Shown: positions 31,341 to 38,593 of the stretch, piece by piece | How positions within the stretch are numbered: the stretch's first letter is position 1 | Layout of the letters: every line of letters begins with the position of its first letter | The notes under the pieces: model-generated | What the model saw: only the letters and a program-made list of their open reading frames with translations | Told to the model about the DNA's origin: nothing | Database searches by the model: none | Translations under genes and position numbers: made by a program | Assembly: GCA_009840175.1 (NCBI GenBank) | Contig: VXOI01000133.1 | Location: forward strand, 1-39,228 | Length of the DNA: 39,228 bases | Source of the DNA: Chloroflexota bacterium | GTDB taxonomy: Bacteria; Chloroflexota; Dehalococcoidia; Lucifugimonadales; UBA3495 | Direction of reading: 5' to 3'

Positions 31341-32468
31341 ATGCCACTGTACCGCTGGAACGACGACAATCTGGAGCCAGTTCCGCCCACCACCTTCGAG
31401 GCCGAAGGATTGCAGGAACGTACCGACTTGCAACGGTTACTGCGCGACCAGCCTGATGTGCTGGAAGAAGGGCTGTTCATTGTCGTTGAGGATTTCAGTA
31501 ACTGGCAGGATTCCAGCCGCAGCATAGATTTGCTAGCATTGGATGCCGAGGGAAACTTGGTGGTCATCGAACTGAAGCGGACACAAACTGGTGACCACAG
31601 CGAGCTTCAGGCCATCCGCTACGCCGCGATGGTCTCCAACATGACACTGGAACAGGTCATAGCTGCCCATCGGTACTACTTGCAAAGACGCGACATAGAT
31701 GGCGACGCAACGGACCGGGTTCTGAGTCATTTGGGAGTTCATGATGACGCTGATGCGGAGATACACACGGAGCGCCCTCGCATCATCCTGGCTTCTGCGG
31801 GTTTCTCCACAGAGTTGACCACCAGCGTTCTGTGGCTGCGGGACGGCGACATGAACATCAGTTGCGTCAGACTGCAACTGTATAAAGATGGGAACGGGCT
31901 GCTGATGGATGCCAGCCAGGTAATCCCTCTGCCTGAAGCGTCCGACTACCTGGTCAAGGTTCGTGAAAGAGAGGAAACGGAGCGTCGGCCGCGGCGCAAC
32001 ACCCAGCCAGAAAGAATCCCAGGTGCGGATGCGTTTCTTGAAAGGATTGACAAGGTTCAGGAATACTCCAAACCGATGCTGAAACAACTCTACGACTGGG
32101 CGGTTTCTTTGGAGCAAGAAGATCTGGCTATTCTTGAAACCAGAAAGACCAGCGATGGTTTCTCCGCCACTTTACGGGTCAGCTTGCCAGATGCAAGGGT
32201 AAACCCTGCCACTATTTGGCAGGCAGGAAGATCAGTTTATTACCATCTGAGGTTAAATGAGATTGGCGTGCGAGCGCCAAAAGCAAGTATCCGCATAGGG
32301 CAAATACTAGGCCCAGAGAATGTTGGCGAAGACAAAAGCCGGAATTTTTATTCGGTGCCAGATGACCTCCTTGACGCCCTCACCGACGCCTACCGCGAGG
32401 CCAACGGCCTCCCGCCTACAACCCTTCCCCCTGATACCGCCCCCGATAGCCCTCTTCCGGTGGCGTAG
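31341..32468 (+). CDS. NucS/DUF91-like nuclease-domain protein
   Basis: A 375-residue protein with a PD-(D/E)XK nuclease core at about residues 55-110. SIDLLALDAEGNLVVIELKR gives the Asp and the E-x-K, and TGDHSELQAIRYAAMV follows as the helix that carries a Gln. This matches the NucS / DUF91 group, which includes mismatch-cutting endonucleases. The remainder (about 200-350) has a segment rich in Arg/Glu (VREREETERRPRRNTQPE) and a domain of unknown type (YSKPMLKQLYDWAVSLEQED, VNPATIWQAGRSVYYHLRLN). The tail is Pro-rich. Whether it works in repair or in defence is unclear. Its 3' end overlaps the dCTP-deaminase-like gene by 53 bases, convergent. Confidence 0.78.
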   Translation: MPLYRWNDDNLEPVPPTTFEAEGLQERTDLQRLLRDQPDVLEEGLFIVVEDFSNWQDSSRSIDLLALDAEGNLVVIELKRTQTGDHSELQAIRYAAMVSNMTLEQVIAAHRYYLQRRDIDGDATDRVLSHLGVHDDADAEIHTERPRIILASAGFSTELTTSVLWLRDGDMNISCVRLQLYKDGNGLLMDASQVIPLPEASDYLVKVREREETERRPRRNTQPERIPGADAFLERIDKVQEYSKPMLKQLYDWAVSLEQEDLAILETRKTSDGFSATLRVSLPDARVNPATIWQAGRSVYYHLRLNEIGVRAPKASIRIGQILGPENVGEDKSRNFYSVPDDLLDALTDAYREANGLPPTTLPPDTAPDSPLPVA

Positions 32469-32946
32469 CCAGGCGGAAGAATACCAGTTGCGCCACCCGT
32501 GCGTCCCTTTGCAGCCGGAAGCCGCCAAGGTGGTGCACTGTCAGCAGCGACTGCGAACGCCCCCGGTAGCCCGCGTCCCATACCGCCGTGTGCAGGGCGA
32601 CTCCGCTCCGCAGCAGGCTGGAGCGCGGGCGGCCCAGCGCCATCAGGTCCCGCGGCAGGTTGACCACCTCGTTGAAGGTAATCAGGTACGGCCCCGCTCC
32701 TAGTGGCAGCCATCCCTCTCCGTCGAATGGCATTGGCTCAGTATCGGATAGCACCCGGTCTGCGTCAGAGCGGCCAAGCTGCCCCGGCGTTGCGAACCTC
32801 GCCACTTCCCCCACGCTGAGGTCGAAGCCGTTGGGCTGTAGCTGCGCCGCCAAGTCAACATAACCGGCTACCAGAGGTGAGTCACCTGCAATCAGTCGGG
32901 CGATTTCTTCCCGGTTCAGAGGGTTTCCGTACATATCAATCAGCAC
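32416..32946 (-). CDS. dCTP deaminase / dUTPase-family protein
   Basis: A 176-residue protein of the trimeric dUTPase / Dcd superfamily, which lowers dUTP or makes dUMP for thymidylate synthesis. Blocks: LQPNGFDLSVGEVARFA (motif 1), GRPRSSLLRSGVALHTAVWD (motif 2 and the Asp), AGYRGRSQSLLTVHH (motif 3) and VAQLVFFRL. In Dcd the position after the Gly-Tyr/Phe block carries a Glu needed for deamination; here the sequence is RSQSLLTVHH with no such Glu. It is more likely a dUTPase-type hydrolase or a diverged relative. The ATG at 32946 could alternatively be one four codons further in. Convergent overlap of 53 bases with the NucS-like gene. Confidence 0.78.
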   Translation of the reverse strand: MLIDMYGNPLNREEIARLIAGDSPLVAGYVDLAAQLQPNGFDLSVGEVARFATPGQLGRSDADRVLSDTEPMPFDGEGWLPLGAGPYLITFNEVVNLPRDLMALGRPRSSLLRSGVALHTAVWDAGYRGRSQSLLTVHHLGGFRLQRDARVAQLVFFRLATPPEEGYRGRYQGEGL

Positions 32947-32966
32947 CGGCGGGGAAGATAAACGGC

Positions 32967-32995
32967 GTAGGGGCGGGTTTCAAACCCGCCCCTAC
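32967..32995. repeat. perfect 14-bp palindrome, GTAGGGGCGGGTTT repeat
   Basis: Two 14-base arms (GTAGGGGCGGGTTT and its complement) around a single base. It lies between groEL and the dUTPase-like gene and can act as a terminator hairpin for groEL. The same sequence type is scattered in many bacterial genomes; a decayed copy is at 37957-37985. Confidence 0.8.
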
Positions 32996-33018
32996 AAATT
33001 TCGGAAGCATATCCCGCC

Positions 33019-34644
33019 CTAGTCGTGCATGAAGTCTTGCATATCGGCGGGCAGAGGCTTTTCCTCGGGGATTTCGGTGATGATGGTCTCGGTGGTCAGC
33101 ATCATGCCAGCGATGCTGCCCGCGTTCTCCAGCGCCGAGCGGGTTACCTTCACCGGGTCAATGATGCCGGCCTGGATCAGGTGGGTGTACTCGCCTATCT
33201 CGGCATCGAATCCCCAGTCGCCTTCGCCGGACCGCACTTCTTCGACCACCACTGGAGCATCGTAGCCGGAGTTTTCGGAGATCAAGGACAGCGGTGCGCT
33301 CAGGGCCTCGCGTACCAGCCGCGCTCCCAAGGCCTCGTCTCCCTCCAGCGAGCTGATTACCTCGTCCAGAACATGGCCGGCGCGAATCAGGGCAACCCCG
33401 CCGCCAGGGACGATCCCTTCCTCGATGGCGGCGCGGGTGGCGGAAAGAGCGTCCTCGGCGCGCGACTTGCGCTCGCTGACCTCCGGCTCGGTGGCCCCGC
33501 CGACCTTCACCACGGCAACGCCGCCTACCAGCGCGGCCATGCGTTCCTGCAACTTCTCGCGGTCGTAGTCGGAGCTGGTTTCCTCGATCTGCACCCGCAG
33601 TTGGTCCAGCCGGTCCTTGACGCCCTGGTCTGAGCCGTGGCCCTCGATGATGGTGGACTCGTCCTTGTTGGCGACCATGCGACGGGCCGTGCCCAAGTGC
33701 TCGAATTCGGCGGCGTCCAGCTTCAGGCCGCGGTCGGAGCTGATGACCGTGCCGCCGGTGACGATGGCCATGTCTTCCAGCAGGGCCTTGCGCCGTTCTC
33801 CGAAGCCGGGAGCCTTGATCGCCACGCAGTCGAGGATGCCGCGCATCTTGTTGACCACCAGGGTGGACAGCGCCTCGCCGTCCACGTCCTCGGCAATCAG
33901 CACCAGCGTCCGCCGTCCGGCACCCACCATTTTCTCCAGGATGGGTATGAGGTCGTTGGGGGAGCTGACCTTCTGGTCGGTGAGCAGGAAGTGGGGGTTG
34001 TCTATGGCGACTTCCATCCGCTGCGTGTCGGTTACGAAGTGGGGCGAAAGATAGCCGCGGTCAATGCGGACGCCTTCCACGAAGTCCAGTTCGTCGGTCA
34101 GGGACTTGGACTCTTCGATGGTGACCACGCCGTCTCGTCCCACCTTTTCCAGCGCGTCCGCCAGTTGCTCTGCGATGGCTTCCTCGTGCGCCGACAGCGC
34201 GGCGACGCGGGCCACCTGTTCGCGGCCCTCCACCGGGATGGCCATGCCGCGCAGCTCGGCCACCACCGCGTCAACGGCAGCCTCGATGCCGGTGCGTAGG
34301 CCCATGCCATTGGCGCCGGCGGCCACGTTCTTGAAACCGTCGCGAACGATGGCGTCGGCCAGCACTACCGAGGTGGTGGTGCCGTCGCCCACGGCGTCGT
34401 TAGTCTTGGAGGCCGCTTCCTTGACCAACTGCGCCCCCAGGTTTTCGTAGGGGTCGGGCAACTCGACTTCCTTGGCGATGGTGACGCCGTCGCTGCACAC
34501 CACCGGGTTGCCGAACATCCGGCTGAGCATCACGTTGCGCCCGCTGGGGCCGAGGGTCAGGCCGACGACGCGCCGCAACTGCTCCACGCCGCTCAGCAGA
34601 CTTACACGGGCTCCGTCATCAAAAGATAGCTGCTTGTCCGCCAT
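33019..34644 (-). CDS. groL: chaperonin GroEL (60 kDa)
   Basis: ATP-dependent folding chamber subunit, 541 residues. Nucleotide-site blocks are VGLTLGPSGRNVMLSRMFG, GAQLVKEAASKTNDAVGDGT (catalytic Asp), and IEEGIVPGGGVALIRAGHVL. The apical domain has FVEGVRIDRGYLSPHFVTD and APGFGERRKALLEDMAIVTG. The C-terminus ends PLPADMQDFMHD without the Gly-Gly-Met tail of typical GroEL. AAGGAG lies seven bases before the ATG. No groES is adjacent, so this is an isolated, perhaps additional, GroEL copy. Expression is probably HrcA-controlled from the promoter and CIRCE-like site upstream. A dispersed hairpin repeat lies in the 5' leader. Confidence 0.97.
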   Translation of the reverse strand: MADKQLSFDDGARVSLLSGVEQLRRVVGLTLGPSGRNVMLSRMFGNPVVCSDGVTIAKEVELPDPYENLGAQLVKEAASKTNDAVGDGTTTSVVLADAIVRDGFKNVAAGANGMGLRTGIEAAVDAVVAELRGMAIPVEGREQVARVAALSAHEEAIAEQLADALEKVGRDGVVTIEESKSLTDELDFVEGVRIDRGYLSPHFVTDTQRMEVAIDNPHFLLTDQKVSSPNDLIPILEKMVGAGRRTLVLIAEDVDGEALSTLVVNKMRGILDCVAIKAPGFGERRKALLEDMAIVTGGTVISSDRGLKLDAAEFEHLGTARRMVANKDESTIIEGHGSDQGVKDRLDQLRVQIEETSSDYDREKLQERMAALVGGVAVVKVGGATEPEVSERKSRAEDALSATRAAIEEGIVPGGGVALIRAGHVLDEVISSLEGDEALGARLVREALSAPLSLISENSGYDAPVVVEEVRSGEGDWGFDAEIGEYTHLIQAGIIDPVKVTRSALENAGSIAGMMLTTETIITEIPEEKPLPADMQDFMHD

Positions 34645-34681
34645 CGTAGGCTCCTTAGTATGTCTGTGTTATCGCTTTATA

Positions 34682-34719
34682 AAGTTCCCTCCCCCGCTGG
34701 GAGAGGGTCAGGGCGGGGG
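34682..34719 (-). repeat. dispersed hairpin repeat, copy 8 (in groEL leader)
   Basis: Opposite orientation to copies 1-6 and diverged (TTCCCTCCCCCGCTGGGAG then AGGGTCAGGGCGGGGG). It lies between the groEL promoter and its ribosome site, so it would be transcribed as a leader hairpin. Confidence 0.75.
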
Positions 34720-34766
34720 TGTCCGGTTGCCAAGGACAGCCGAAAGGACACACGCAAACACAATAA

Positions 34767-34795
34767 AATATGCGCCAACCGGGTGGGATTGTCAA
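34767..34795 (-). promoter_or_regulatory. groEL promoter
   Basis: On the minus strand a perfect TTGACA (-35, at 34790-34795), a 17-base spacer, then CATATT (-10, at 34767-34772). Predicted start near 34760, giving a leader of about 115 bases that contains hairpin repeat copy 8. Confidence 0.65.
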
Positions 34796-34802
34796 CTGCG
34801 AA

Positions 34803-34829
34803 TTAGCACTCTGAGTCTTCGGGTGGCAA
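34803..34829 (-). promoter_or_regulatory. degenerate CIRCE (HrcA) operator overlapping folK stop
   Basis: CIRCE is TTAGCACTC, nine bases, GAGTGCTAA. On the plus strand a perfect TTAGCACTC (34803-34811) is followed after exactly nine bases by GGGTGGCAA, which keeps six of nine positions. It lies seven bases upstream of the groEL -35 box. The perfect arm supplies the folK stop codon (TAA on the minus strand). Confidence 0.6.
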
Positions 34830-35327
34830 CTGAATGCCGCCCGCTGGCGTCACGCCGTCGTGCCCTTCTGCGGCCTGCGCCAGTTCGCTGATTTTCCGCC
34901 CAAGAACCGGGTGGACTGCCGAAGGCGCCAGCTCGGCCAGCGGTATCAACGCGAAGGCCCGCAGGTGCAGCTGTGGGTGGGGAATCTCCAGGTCAGGCAA
35001 CTCGACCACCTGCGTCCCATATAGCAGAATGTCTACGTCAATCAGGCGCGGCCCCCACCGCGGCCCCGGCACACGTCCGAGGCGTTCCTCGACCTCCTTG
35101 CACTGCGCCAGCAGCGGCTCCGGCGCTAGCGTTGACGCTACCTCCACTACGCAATTCAGGAAGCGCGGCTGCTCGGTTACGCCCCACGGCTCGGTCTCAT
35201 ACACCTGAGAGCAGCGTGTCAGACGCAGGCCCGGCTCCGACGTCAGCAGCCGCAGCGCCTCCCGCAGGTTGGCCCAGCGGTCGCTCAGGTTCGTCCCTAG
35301 GCCGAGATAGGCCGTAACGTCATTCAC
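34803..35327 (-). CDS. folK: 2-amino-4-hydroxy-6-hydroxymethyldihydropteridine pyrophosphokinase
   Basis: FolK (HPPK) transfers pyrophosphate from ATP to 6-hydroxymethyl-dihydropterin for folate synthesis. The 174-residue product begins AYLGLGTNLSDRWANLREAL and has QVYETEPWGVTEQPRFLNCV (pterin site). The Mg2+/ATP signature is RWGPRLIDVDILLYG (paired Asp), followed by LEIPHPQLHLRAFALIPLAE. The start is GTG at 35327, which overlaps the folP stop by four bases (GTGA) and fits the family. The frame is open 20 codons further, inside folP. The last two sense codons and the stop lie in the CIRCE-like arm. Confidence 0.95.
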   Translation of the reverse strand: MNDVTAYLGLGTNLSDRWANLREALRLLTSEPGLRLTRCSQVYETEPWGVTEQPRFLNCVVEVASTLAPEPLLAQCKEVEERLGRVPGPRWGPRLIDVDILLYGTQVVELPDLEIPHPQLHLRAFALIPLAELAPSAVHPVLGRKISELAQAAEGHDGVTPAGGIQLPPEDSEC

Positions 35328-36196
35328 TGATTCGTCTCCCATCCGCCGGGCCGCCAGTCTCGAAGGATGGCGTCGCTCACCCGGCACACCCGCGCCATTT
35401 CCTTCACGTCATGTACCCGTATCATGTCTGCCCCGGCGGCTATGGCCAGCGCAACCGTCACCGCCGTCCCCTCCACTCGTTCCTCCGGCGGCAGCCCGCC
35501 CAGCAGCAGCCCGATGGTGGACTTGCGGGACGTTCCCACCAGCAGCGGTAGCCCCAATTTCTTGAGACGGCCCAACTCCCGCAGCACTTCAATGTTCTGG
35601 TCCGCCGTCTTGCCGAACCCGATGCCGGGGTCAACCATCAGGTTGGCGCGAGGCACGCCCGCCGCCAATGCAGTATCTGCGCTGCGTTGTAGTCCGCTGA
35701 CAATATCGTCCAGCAGGTTGTCATAGACGTGCCCCTGCTGATTGTGCATCAGCGCCAGCCCGGCCCCGCGCTCCGCTGCCACCGCCGCAATCCCGGGGTC
35801 AGCCTTCAGCCCCCACACGTCGTTAATGATGCAGGCCCCGGCGTCCAGCGCCGCCCGTGCTACTCCCGACTTCCAGGTGTCCACGCTGACAGGAATGGAA
35901 ACCCGCGCCGCCACCGCCTCCAGCGACGGCAGCAAGCGCCGCAGTTCCTCTGCTTCCGTCACCGGATGATGCCCCGGCCGTGTGGACTCAGCGCCGATGT
36001 CCAGAAAGTCCGCCCCCTCGCCCTCAAAGCGCAGGGCCTGTTCCACGGCGGCATCCACATCGCCTTTCAAGCCGTCGCCTGAGAAGGAATCAGGCGTGAC
36101 GTTAATCACGCCCATAACGTAGGTGCGTTGCCCCCACGACAGTCTTTCGCCGTTGGCAACGGTAAGCTCGGTCAGGGATGACAGTCGAGTGGGCAT
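35324..36196 (-). CDS. folP: dihydropteroate synthase
   Basis: FolP condenses hydroxymethyl-dihydropterin pyrophosphate with p-aminobenzoate; target of sulfonamides. Blocks: YVMGVINVTPDSFSGDG with the Asn/Asp of the substrate loop, GADFLDIGAESTRPG, VSVDTWKSGVARAAL, ACIINDVWGLK, LMVDPGIGFGKTADQN, LLVGTSRKSTIG and MIRVHDVKEMARV. All signature residues are intact. Start taken as ATG at 36196 (about 290 residues). GTG at 36244 is also in frame and open, but a -10-like TAAAAT lies just after it, which would put transcription start downstream. Coupled to folK by a four-base overlap. Confidence 0.95.
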   Translation of the reverse strand: MPTRLSSLTELTVANGERLSWGQRTYVMGVINVTPDSFSGDGLKGDVDAAVEQALRFEGEGADFLDIGAESTRPGHHPVTEAEELRRLLPSLEAVAARVSIPVSVDTWKSGVARAALDAGACIINDVWGLKADPGIAAVAAERGAGLALMHNQQGHVYDNLLDDIVSGLQRSADTALAAGVPRANLMVDPGIGFGKTADQNIEVLRELGRLKKLGLPLLVGTSRKSTIGLLLGGLPPEERVEGTAVTVALAIAAGADMIRVHDVKEMARVCRVSDAILRDWRPGGWETNQ

Positions 36197-36351
36197 AACG
36201 TCGTCCACAGGCGGGCAGTTGGGAGTGTAGCTAAATTTTATCACCGGACATAGCGCGGGGATGCGATGCGCGATAGAATGCGCATTGCGAAATTCGGGAA
36301 GGATGCCACGACAATAGCACGACTGGCTCCTGCCAAATCAGGGAGGCCCAT

Positions 36352-37917
36352 GTGACTGCGGAGCAACGGCAGATTGACCAGCAGTTGGAAGAACTGGATT
36401 CCATGCGCCGCCAGTCCCGGCTGGGCGGCGGGCAGGATCGCATTGACCAGCAGCACCGGCGCGGCAAGCTCACCGCCCGCGAGCGGCTGGAACGCCTGAT
36501 GGACGAAGGCACCTTCCACGAGCTGGACCCCTTCGTTACTCACCGTATCACCGACTTCGGTCTCGGCGACCGCCGTCCGTTGGGCGACGCCGTGGTAACC
36601 GGCTACGGCAAGGTGGAAGACCGCCAGGTGTTCGCCTTCGCCCAGGACTTTACCGTCATGGGCGGCTCTCTGTCCGAGGTCGTCAGTCAGAAGATATGCA
36701 AGGTGATGGACCTGGCCGCCAAGGCCGGTTGCCCCGTCGTCGGCCTCAACGACTCCGGCGGCGCCCGCATCCAGGAGGGTGCGCTGAGCCTGGCCGCCTA
36801 CGGAGACATCTTCCTCCGCAACACTCTCTATTCCGGCGTGGTGCCGCAGATTACCGTCATCGTAGGCCCGGCGGCTGGCGGCGCAGTCTACTCCCCGGCC
36901 ATCACCGATTTCATCTTTATGGTCAAGGACATCGGCCAGATGTACATTACCGGCCCGGATGTCATCAGGGCCGTCACCGGCGAGGAAGTCAGCCACGAAG
37001 ATTTGGGCGGCGCTGCCCCCCACGCCACCCGCAGCGGGGTGGCTCACTTCGTCTGTGAAACCGAAGAGGAGTGCATCAACGAGGTGCGCCACCTGCTCAG
37101 CTACCTGCCAGGCAACAACATGGACGACCCGCCCCGGGACCCGGCCGACGATCCCGCTGACCGGCTGGAGCCCGATCTGCGCTATATTGTGCCGGAGGAC
37201 CCCGGCCGCCCCTACGACATCCGCGACGTGGTGTATAAGGTGGTGGACCACGAAGAGTTTCTGGAAGTCCACCAGAACTACGCGCCCAACATAGTGGTCG
37301 GCTTTGCCCGGATGGGTGGCAAGCCCGTGGGCATCGTCGGCAACCAGCCCGCTTACCTCGCCGGGGTGCTGGACATAGACGCCTCGGTCAAGGCGGCCCG
37401 CTTCGTCCGCTTCTGCGACTGCTTCAACATCCCGCTGGTGACTTTCGTGGACGTTCCCGGCTTTTTGCCGGGCGTAACCCAGGAATACGGCGGCATCATC
37501 CGCCATGGGGCCAAGCTCATTTTCGCCTACGCCGAAGCCACCGTTCCCAAGATTTCAGTGATAACCCGCAAAGCCTACGGCGGGGCCTACATAGTGATGA
37601 GCAGCAAGCACCTGCGTTCCGATGTCAACCTCGCCTGGCCCGGTGCCGAAATCGCCGTTATGGGAGCCGACGGCGCCGTAAACATTATTTACCGAGAGCA
37701 AATATCCAAGTCGGAAAACCCTGACAGCACCCGCCAGGAACTCATAAACGAATACAAGGAACTCTTCACCACTCCCTACATCGCCGCCGGCCGGGGCTTC
37801 CTGGACGACGTGATTGACCCGGCGGAAACCCGCCCCCAGATCATCCGCGCCCTGGAAATGCTGCAAACCAAGAGCGACAACCTGCCGCCCAAGAAGCACG
37901 GGAACATACCGCTGTAG
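36352..37917 (+). CDS. acyl-CoA carboxylase carboxyltransferase (beta) subunit
   Basis: Biotin-dependent carboxyltransferase of the propionyl/methylmalonyl-CoA type, which moves CO2 from carboxybiotin to an acyl-CoA. The 521-residue protein has two crotonase-like halves. The N-terminal one shows QDFTVMGGSLSEVVSQKICK and GLNDSGGARIQEGALSLAAY. The C-terminal one shows FVDVPGFLPGVTQEYGGIIR, ITRKAYGGAYIVMSSKHL and YPGAEIAVMG-like AWPGAEIAVMGADGAVNIIY. Start is GTG at 36352, with GGGAGG upstream. No biotin carboxylase or biotin carrier gene lies in the window. The product feeds propionate/odd-chain or branched-chain metabolism, or malonyl-CoA synthesis. A -10-like TAGAAT is at 36274. Confidence 0.94.
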   Translation: MTAEQRQIDQQLEELDSMRRQSRLGGGQDRIDQQHRRGKLTARERLERLMDEGTFHELDPFVTHRITDFGLGDRRPLGDAVVTGYGKVEDRQVFAFAQDFTVMGGSLSEVVSQKICKVMDLAAKAGCPVVGLNDSGGARIQEGALSLAAYGDIFLRNTLYSGVVPQITVIVGPAAGGAVYSPAITDFIFMVKDIGQMYITGPDVIRAVTGEEVSHEDLGGAAPHATRSGVAHFVCETEEECINEVRHLLSYLPGNNMDDPPRDPADDPADRLEPDLRYIVPEDPGRPYDIRDVVYKVVDHEEFLEVHQNYAPNIVVGFARMGGKPVGIVGNQPAYLAGVLDIDASVKAARFVRFCDCFNIPLVTFVDVPGFLPGVTQEYGGIIRHGAKLIFAYAEATVPKISVITRKAYGGAYIVMSSKHLRSDVNLAWPGAEIAVMGADGAVNIIYREQISKSENPDSTRQELINEYKELFTTPYIAAGRGFLDDVIDPAETRPQIIRALEMLQTKSDNLPPKKHGNIPL

Positions 37918-37956
37918 GCGATGGTCTCAACGCCCAGAAAAGCTCGAAAAGAAAAT

Positions 37957-37985
37957 AAGGGCGGGTTTCTATCCCGTCCCTGTAC
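37957..37985. repeat. decayed copy of the GGGGCGGGTTT palindrome
   Basis: AAGGGCGGGTTTCTATCCCG then TCCCTGTAC, a degenerate version of the palindrome at 32967-32995. It lies between the carboxylase gene and the convergent PaREP1-like gene. Confidence 0.55.
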
Positions 37986-37992
37986 TGCTCCG

Positions 37993-38466
37993 TTATTCCC
38001 GGGTATCGGTTTCTGACCCCAGCGGGAGTAGTTCGCCGGTGAGCCGCCGCCAGCGAAGCCGCCGTTCCCGGCTGTCGAGTACAACGGGACGAGGTGACAA
38101 AGTGCGCAGGGTTTGCAGTTCCCGGAGCAGGTCTTTGACGTTGCTCACTCTGGCTGAGATGGCGTCCAGTTGCAATGCGTCTTCGTAGAAATTGATGTGC
38201 AGTCTTTCTGCCGTGTCGAAGAGAAGCCGCACGTCCGGGCGGTCCCACTCTTCAGACAATTGCAGGACAATGTCGTCTAGCAGCCGATGGCCCTGATGAT
38301 TCCACCCCCGCTGCTCGGCTATGGACTTGATGGCCTCTGCTACCGCTCCCCAGCCCTTCTCCGACGCCTGCACCCGGTCACCAACCCGCAGATATTCGTC
38401 GGCCCTTTCGATGTACTGGCGGCTCAGTTGGGCGTATCTTTCAGATTCCGAGTTGGAAGGTTCCAT
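37993..38466 (-). CDS. PaREP1-like (HEPN-superfamily) helical protein
   Basis: A 157-residue helical protein. Its first part is YIERADEYLRVGDRVQASEK, GWGAVAEAIKSIAEQRGW and HQGHRLLDDIVLQLSEEWDR. This order (helix with GD..QASEK.WGA.A.A.K, then RGW..HGH) is characteristic of PaREP1/PaREP8-domain proteins, a HEPN-like family first noted in Pyrobaculum and common in Chloroflexota. The C-terminal third is basic and Arg-rich (DSRERRLRWRRLTGELLP). Members have no proven activity; nucleotide- or RNA-binding is suspected from the fold. It converges on the acyl-CoA carboxylase gene. Confidence 0.72.
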   Translation of the reverse strand: MEPSNSESERYAQLSRQYIERADEYLRVGDRVQASEKGWGAVAEAIKSIAEQRGWNHQGHRLLDDIVLQLSEEWDRPDVRLLFDTAERLHINFYEDALQLDAISARVSNVKDLLRELQTLRTLSPRPVVLDSRERRLRWRRLTGELLPLGSETDTRE

Positions 38467-38593
38467 TCTCTAGCTTTCTCGTCCATTGGTTCCGTTGGTT
38501 TAAGATATATTACCATTTCTTCCCGTTCTTCCCGGTGAAGGTTGGCAGTCTGGTGTAGAATCAGGTCAGACAACGATACTTGAGGGGCCATAC

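Noticed and set aside
36241-37506. Open frame of 421 codons on the minus strand across the carboxyltransferase gene
   Set aside because: Antisense to a well-matched acyl-CoA carboxylase gene; a by-product of high GC. The same applies to long antisense frames over polA (9690-10592), the LLM gene (18760-19803) and uvrC (23648-24628).
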